Below are positions 60,311-64,000 of a DNA stretch of 64,000 nt, one piece after another. A program made the position numbers and the translations under genes. Below the pieces are notes generated by a model. It ran no database searches. It had not been told where the DNA came from and worked only from the letters and a program-made list of their open reading frames with translations. The stretch lies in contig JAJTUQ010000004.1 in the NCBI GenBank assembly GCA_021399445.1, forward strand, positions 6,262,001 through 6,326,000, in the 5' to 3' direction. This stretch comes from Xylogone sp. PMI_703. Its lineage: Eukaryota; Ascomycota; Leotiomycetes. Within the stretch, counting starts at the first letter, position 1. The number at the start of each line of letters is the position of its first letter.

Positions 60311-61273
60311 TTTCTAATTCCCCAGTTTTGGCAGTTTCAGTACTGTTAGCTTCCGCTCTTCTTCAGCCTGTTGTTTCAATACCCGATTCTCTGACTGTTA
60401 CCTCTTTTCCTTCTTCTCTTCCTCTACCCGAACAGTAATTATTTTTACCTCCATAAAGTTTTCTGTTTCCATGAAATCATCAAAATCTGATTCATCATCA
60501 GAGAATTCCTCATCGATTGTAATAGATTGAATTTTTTGACTTATCTCTGTATCTAGTTTCACATTAACGGTCGTTCCTCATTTTTTGACAATCTCTTTTG
60601 GCGTTGTTCTTTTGTAGAAAGCTATTGGTTGAGCCCCAGGACTATACTTTTCGTAATAAAGTCTTCTGTACTGTTCGTAGTATAACCCTGCTTCTATGTC
60701 ATGCCCAAGTTCAGGGCATCCTCGTCTCTGGTGCTCTTCTTCTTTGTAGTAATAACATAGAAATATGCTTTGAGCCGTTGGATTTTGCCTTCTTCTACTA
60801 TGTCCTTCTCTATAACCTCCTCCGTATCTTCTTCTCTTACTCGCAGTAAGCCTCTATTGGTTCACTTGTGCTTCTTGCTGGAAAGCAGATGTCTGAGCTG
60901 TCGGTAATGTGCCTAGTTTCAGTGTTAAAGCTTCGAAGGCCTTTGTTAAGCTTCCCATGAGCTTATTGTCTACTTCCGTTGTTTGATTAGCTTTGCTTAA
61001 CTAGGTAATAGATATGACAGGTGGCTAGAACTTCTTATCCTTTGTAATCTTTGACATTTGATTAAAGTACTTTATTATATTATTAATGTTTTCTTTTTCT
61101 TGGGGGTCATTTTCGATAAGTCATATAATGTTGTTCTTGTTGTTCTAGCAGATGAATTCTTGATAGAGCTTATTGAAGTTTATCGTAGACTTATCTCTCT
61201 GATCAATTTCTGTTGTATTCACTAGTTTGTGGCTTACTTGGAGAAGTAACCCTTGTAGGTAGTATAACCTTAG
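60311..61273 (-). pseudogene. Ty3/gypsy gag remnant
   Basis: Read leftward from 61273: the text between stops shows INFNKLYQEFI, NNIIKYFNQMSKI and NKLMGSLTKAFEAL, a stretch conserved in fungal gypsy gags. A degraded nucleocapsid region comes near 60720-60780, where most Cys of the knuckle are gone. DIEAGLYYEQYRRLYYEKY and SPGAQPIAFYK follow. The N-terminal part of gag is cut off at the junction with the ComA exon. Confidence 0.7.
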
Positions 61274-62028
61274 ATGATTGATATTGCTCATGAGAATGAC
61301 ATCTATGTTTCTACTGTGAGTGGCCCTCTGACTAGGTCGTATTCTATATTTTGCAGATTCTCAGTGAGTCGTTGCCTCTAGGGTGGATGGATAGAACACA
61401 TTCTATTGCATCCAGATGTTTTCACAATGGTAGATAAATATTTGCAAAAGTGCAAGGACTTGGGGTGAGCTGATCTGATCTATTCATTACCTTTATTGCT
61501 AATAGTGAACTTAGATTTGATGTCATCGAGCTATCAAGTGGTTTCCTCTCTTTTCCACCAGATGATTGGATTCATCTAGTCGAACGTGTTCAATCATATG
61601 GCCTCAAACCTAAGCCTGAACTCGGAATCCAATTCGGCGCAGGAGGCGACACTGAAGCTTCCGCGCTCGAAGCCGCTGGCACCAGTGACCCAGGAAAACT
61701 CATTAACCTAGGACAGAAATTTATTGACATGGGCGTAGAAAGGATGATGATCGAATCGGAGGGCATCACTGAGAACGTTACTTCTTGGAGGACAGATGTT
61801 ATTCAAGCGATCCTGAAGGGTCTGCCAATGGATAAGGTCATGTTTGAAGCAGCAGAGCCAAAGGTTTTCAATTGGTATATTAGGGAGTTTGGAATTGATG
61901 TGAACCTATTTGTGGATCATAGCCAGATTGTTCAGCTGAGCTGTTTGAGGACTGGAATCTGGGGGATGGCAGATACATTCGGGAAGATTGCTAGCTACAG
62001 GGGATCGGAATGGGGAATGGATCGATGA
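61274..62028 (+). pseudogene. phosphosulfolactate synthase (ComA) family, 5'-truncated
   Basis: Remains of a ComA/PF02679 TIM-barrel enzyme; the bacterial and archaeal prototype joins sulfite to phosphoenolpyruvate on the way to coenzyme M. Exons 61274-61315, 61382-61464 and 61515-62028 join in phase to 212 aa. Seen: MIDIAHENDIYVST, then GGWIEHILLHPDVFTMVDKY and LQKCKDLG, then FDVIELSSGFLSFPPDDW. KPELGIQFGAGGDTEASALE, FIDMGVERMMIESEGITENV and KVMFEAAEP carry the conserved acidic and basic active-site residues. VNLFVDHSQIVQLSCLRTGIWG closes the barrel. Family members are near 280-300 aa; the first 80 or so residues (strands 1-3) are absent. Directly left of 61274 the sequence is retroelement gag. 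An ATG sits at the new edge, but a partial barrel should not be functional. Confidence 0.8.
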
Positions 62029-62180
62029 TTTATGATGCTTTCGTATCTTGTAGTAATTTGGAGAAAACATAATATTGTAGGGTTACGATTTAAACAGATG
62101 GAGGTCGTAAAATTACCCATTTAAACATAACTGGTATCGGTGCGTTATACTCAGTGTAAATGATCTCTAGTTTCAGCGAA

Positions 62181-63314
62181 CTAGTGTTCTAATGGCAGCA
62201 TCTCCACAGCTGGACCTAATGGAACAATAACTTGTTCGCTTCGATGCTTCTTTGCAATTGCGTACCCGTTTTTGATCTGTATCAATGTTAATAGCTGTTT
62301 CAAAAACAAGATTTTACCCCTATAAATAAATAGACATACAGCGCGAAAGTTTGTGCTCTTCCTAAAAGCACCCCTGGTGGCATCACTTTCATCCCAGTAC
62401 AAAGTTTCCAGCCATTTTTGAATATGCGGATAGTGCTCTCTGATGAGATATAAATTGCACATAAAGATGGTATGATAGGCTACGTCAAATCGTGCAATAG
62501 TGGGAAATAATCTGATATCTGCTTCTGTGACGTGCTTGCCAAAGAGATACGGTCCTTCCTTCTTCTCGGCGCGTGATTTCAGAATCTCTTCAATTTTGTC
62601 AAGGGACTTAAACAGTGCAGTGACGGCCTCGTTGTATGGTTCCTGGGCAGATGCAAACCCTGCTTTATAAACTCCATTGTTCACAGTATCATATACCCAT
62701 TCGTTCATCTTTTCGATCTCTTCTTTCAACGAGTTAGGCAATAACCCACCGCCAGGTTTGCTCGACTCCCGTAATTCCTGGGGTAGGAACTCATCGAACT
62801 CCTTGTAAAGCATTCTAATAATTTCGGAGCTCTCATTGCTTACTATTGTTTCTTTCTTTTTGTCCCAGAGAACTGGAACTGTAAATCGTCCGGTATATTC
62901 TGGATTAGCTTTGTAGTATAATTGCGAGAGGCGAGTGAAGCCATAGAGCGGGTCTTTTGGAGCCGTGCCGTCTCGCCCTGTGAAAGACCATCCATGAGGA
63001 AAGAGCTCCCAGTCCGTTACAACCATGTCAATGATTGATTCCAATCCTTTTAGAGTTCGGACTAGATTTGTACGAGAGGCCCATGGGCACCCGAGATTGA
63101 TGTAGAGAACCTAAATTGTATTCAGACTAGGCATCAAGTTGATAATGGGGGAAGATCTTACGTATCGGTCTTTCTCTGGAGGAAACTCAGCACCGGGTTC
63201 AGAGGAAATCCATGACCGAAAAACTGATGGTGCACGATTGAATTTGCCATCGCTTTGTGCAAATTTGTATACATCTGTTACAGGCTTCGCTGTAGCCGTC
63301 TCGGTTTGGGCCAT
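62181..63314 (-). CDS. Xi-class glutathione S-transferase (glutathionyl-hydroquinone reductase type)
   Basis: Cytosolic enzyme that removes glutathione from conjugated quinols or reduces mixed disulfides. Reads leftward from the ATG at 63314. Exons are 63314-63162, 63110-62340 and 62276-62181 (introns 51 and 63 bases), 339 aa, normal for the class. Seen: VYKFAQSDGKFNRAPSVFRS lead, active-site LYINLGCPWASRTNLVRTLKG with catalytic Cys in CPWA, FTVPVLWDKKKETIVSNESS (glutathione gamma-Glu site) and IIRMLYKEFDEFLP. The helical C-domain contains NEWVYDTVNNGVYKAGFASAQ, PYLFGKHVTEADIRLFPTIARFD and the Tyr-rich end. The last exon is slightly divergent at the C-terminus, with no lesion. It lies tail to tail with the ComA remnant. 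Confidence 0.9.
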
Positions 63315-63728
63315 GATGTGGTTTCCAACTGTAATGAAATGGTATACTTTATGACTTCTTAAATTACCAGAGATAAGAGTGTAAGTGTGAACTTAGAAGA
63401 CTTGTTAGAGTATAAGTCAGCTATAGGTTGTGGCTTAATATGTAGTAGTGTTCATGATGCCCAACCTGCACTATTCGTACCTGCAGTTCACCATAATCGT
63501 GATTTCTAATAACACTACAAGAGTTACTAATTGAGCAATGCTTCGCTCAAATCATAATAATTCGTCTCTGAAATTATACCATCAAAGCTGCCTGGTTCAG
63601 TACACAGTGGTTGTTAACTAAAACTAGTAAAACATATAAGCTCTTACAAAAATCACAATATTTGAATTCTCCTTATATAAGCACTATCGTATACTACGTC
63701 ATATCCCTGATAGTGTAGCCCTTTGAAG
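63315..63728. other. intergenic, nothing recognised
   Basis: About 410 AT-rich bases between the GST start and the hydrolase stop; presumably the GST promoter. Confidence 0.5.
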
Positions 63729-64000
63729 TCAATTTTGCGAGATAGTATCTTCAAACCAATCAAAGATATGTTGGTTCATTATAACAGACGCGCCAATATG
63801 GCAGTGATTCCCTGCTGCATCGCTATCAGTGAGTTTGACGTAAGTAGCCTTACCCCCTAAAGCATCTCTGACCATCTCGGGTTGGCCCTGAAAGAATTGG
63901 TCATTGGCTGCTTCACCAACCCAGACTGGACATTTTATCTGGTCCTCAATTCCTTTCAATGTCATTGCTCGAGTTTTCTTCATGAATTCCGCCGCCGAGG
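63729..64000 (-). CDS. alpha/beta hydrolase, C-terminal fragment (cut by window edge)
   Basis: Only the last 90 or so codons are inside; the frame is open to base 64000 (reading SAAEFMKKTRAM at the edge), so the start lies outside. Seen: IKCPVWVGEAANDQFFQGQPE, where the Asp after the beta-strand is the usual acid of the catalytic triad, and NHCHIGASVIMNQHIFDWFE, which supplies the catalytic His. This pattern resembles fungal esterase/acyl hydrolases of the FrsA or dihydropseudooxynicotine-hydrolase type. The nucleophile elbow is not in the window, so the subfamily stays open. Confidence 0.7.
   Translation of the reverse strand, partial: SAAEFMKKTRAMTLKGIEDQIKCPVWVGEAANDQFFQGQPEMVRDALGGKATYVKLTDSDAAGNHCHIGASVIMNQHIFDWFEDTISQN

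Larger units (their letters stand above)
55887..61273 (-). mobile_element. Ty3/gypsy retrotransposon, heavily mutated, minus strand
   Basis: Gag, protease, reverse transcriptase, RNase H and integrase follow in gypsy order when read leftward. Every domain is broken by stops and the sequence is very AT-rich. Its gag end stops at 61273 against a host exon, with no LTR or primer site on that side. On the low side, coding sequence runs to about 55890, and an LTR lies at 54846-55060. That LTR's apparent orientation is opposite to the genes. Confidence 0.85.

Overview
The window looks like nuclear DNA of a filamentous ascomycete (Pezizomycotina). Genes are split by short GT-AG introns (mostly about 45-110 bases) with CTAAC/CTAAT branch points. 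The gene families are typical of moulds: Zn(II)2Cys6 regulators, a HET-domain protein, a Jen1-type transporter, GMC oxidoreductase, Xi-class glutathione transferase and small secreted proteins. Repeats carry transition-type decay resembling RIP. A Eurotiomycete (Aspergillus/Penicillium side) fits best, but that is an inference from protein style. All multi-exon models below were assembled by eye from splice signals and reading phase.

Layout. 0-8.3 kb: Jen1-like carboxylate transporter, fumarylacetoacetate-hydrolase-family enzyme, and an unrecognised 279-aa protein. 8.9-16.6 kb: a frameshifted BTB/POZ gene, a long gene-poor stretch, and a four-exon Zn2Cys6 regulator. 18.2-19.0 kb: a 774-bp non-autonomous hAT-like element with 114-bp inverted ends, an 8-bp target duplication and an internal 16-bp tandem array. 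21-28 kb: a short-chain dehydrogenase, a 1042-aa zinc-knuckle protein and a 123-aa membrane-like protein. 28.3-33 kb: decayed sequence with a 5'-truncated, frameshifted GH55-like gene with a Cys/Gly-rich tail, an LTR remnant, and a 3'-5' exonuclease gene with an internal deletion. 33.3-40 kb: an intact HET gene followed by four small secreted-protein loci in about 4.4 kb. One is clearly intact with eight cysteines, one has an uncertain 3' end, and two are damaged. A second copy of the 18-kb element's core lies among them.

40.7-52.7 kb: the best-preserved block. It holds a DUF924 protein, then a possible catabolic cluster of GMC oxidoreductase, aldo-keto reductase, Dal5/Liz1-type MFS permease and Zn2Cys6 regulator. 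The AKR and MFS genes are very intron-dense (11 and 12 exons). The AKR needs a GT-GG intron to be full length. The permease promoter carries a 15-bp palindrome of CGG-N7-CCG form, a classic zinc-cluster target.

53.3-61.3 kb: extremely AT-rich DNA, an LTR, an array of ATTGG (CCAAT-box) motifs, and a heavily mutated Ty3/gypsy element on the minus strand. Its gag end abuts, without an LTR, the 5'-truncated remains of a phosphosulfolactate-synthase (ComA) gene. 61.3-64 kb: that ComA remnant, a Xi-class glutathione transferase, and the C-terminus of an alpha/beta hydrolase running off the right edge.

The genes do not form one pathway. The only convincing functional grouping is the GMC/AKR/permease/regulator block at 43.3-52.7 kb. 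The secreted-protein group and the repeat-flanked, decaying loci mark the rest as accessory, fast-evolving territory.
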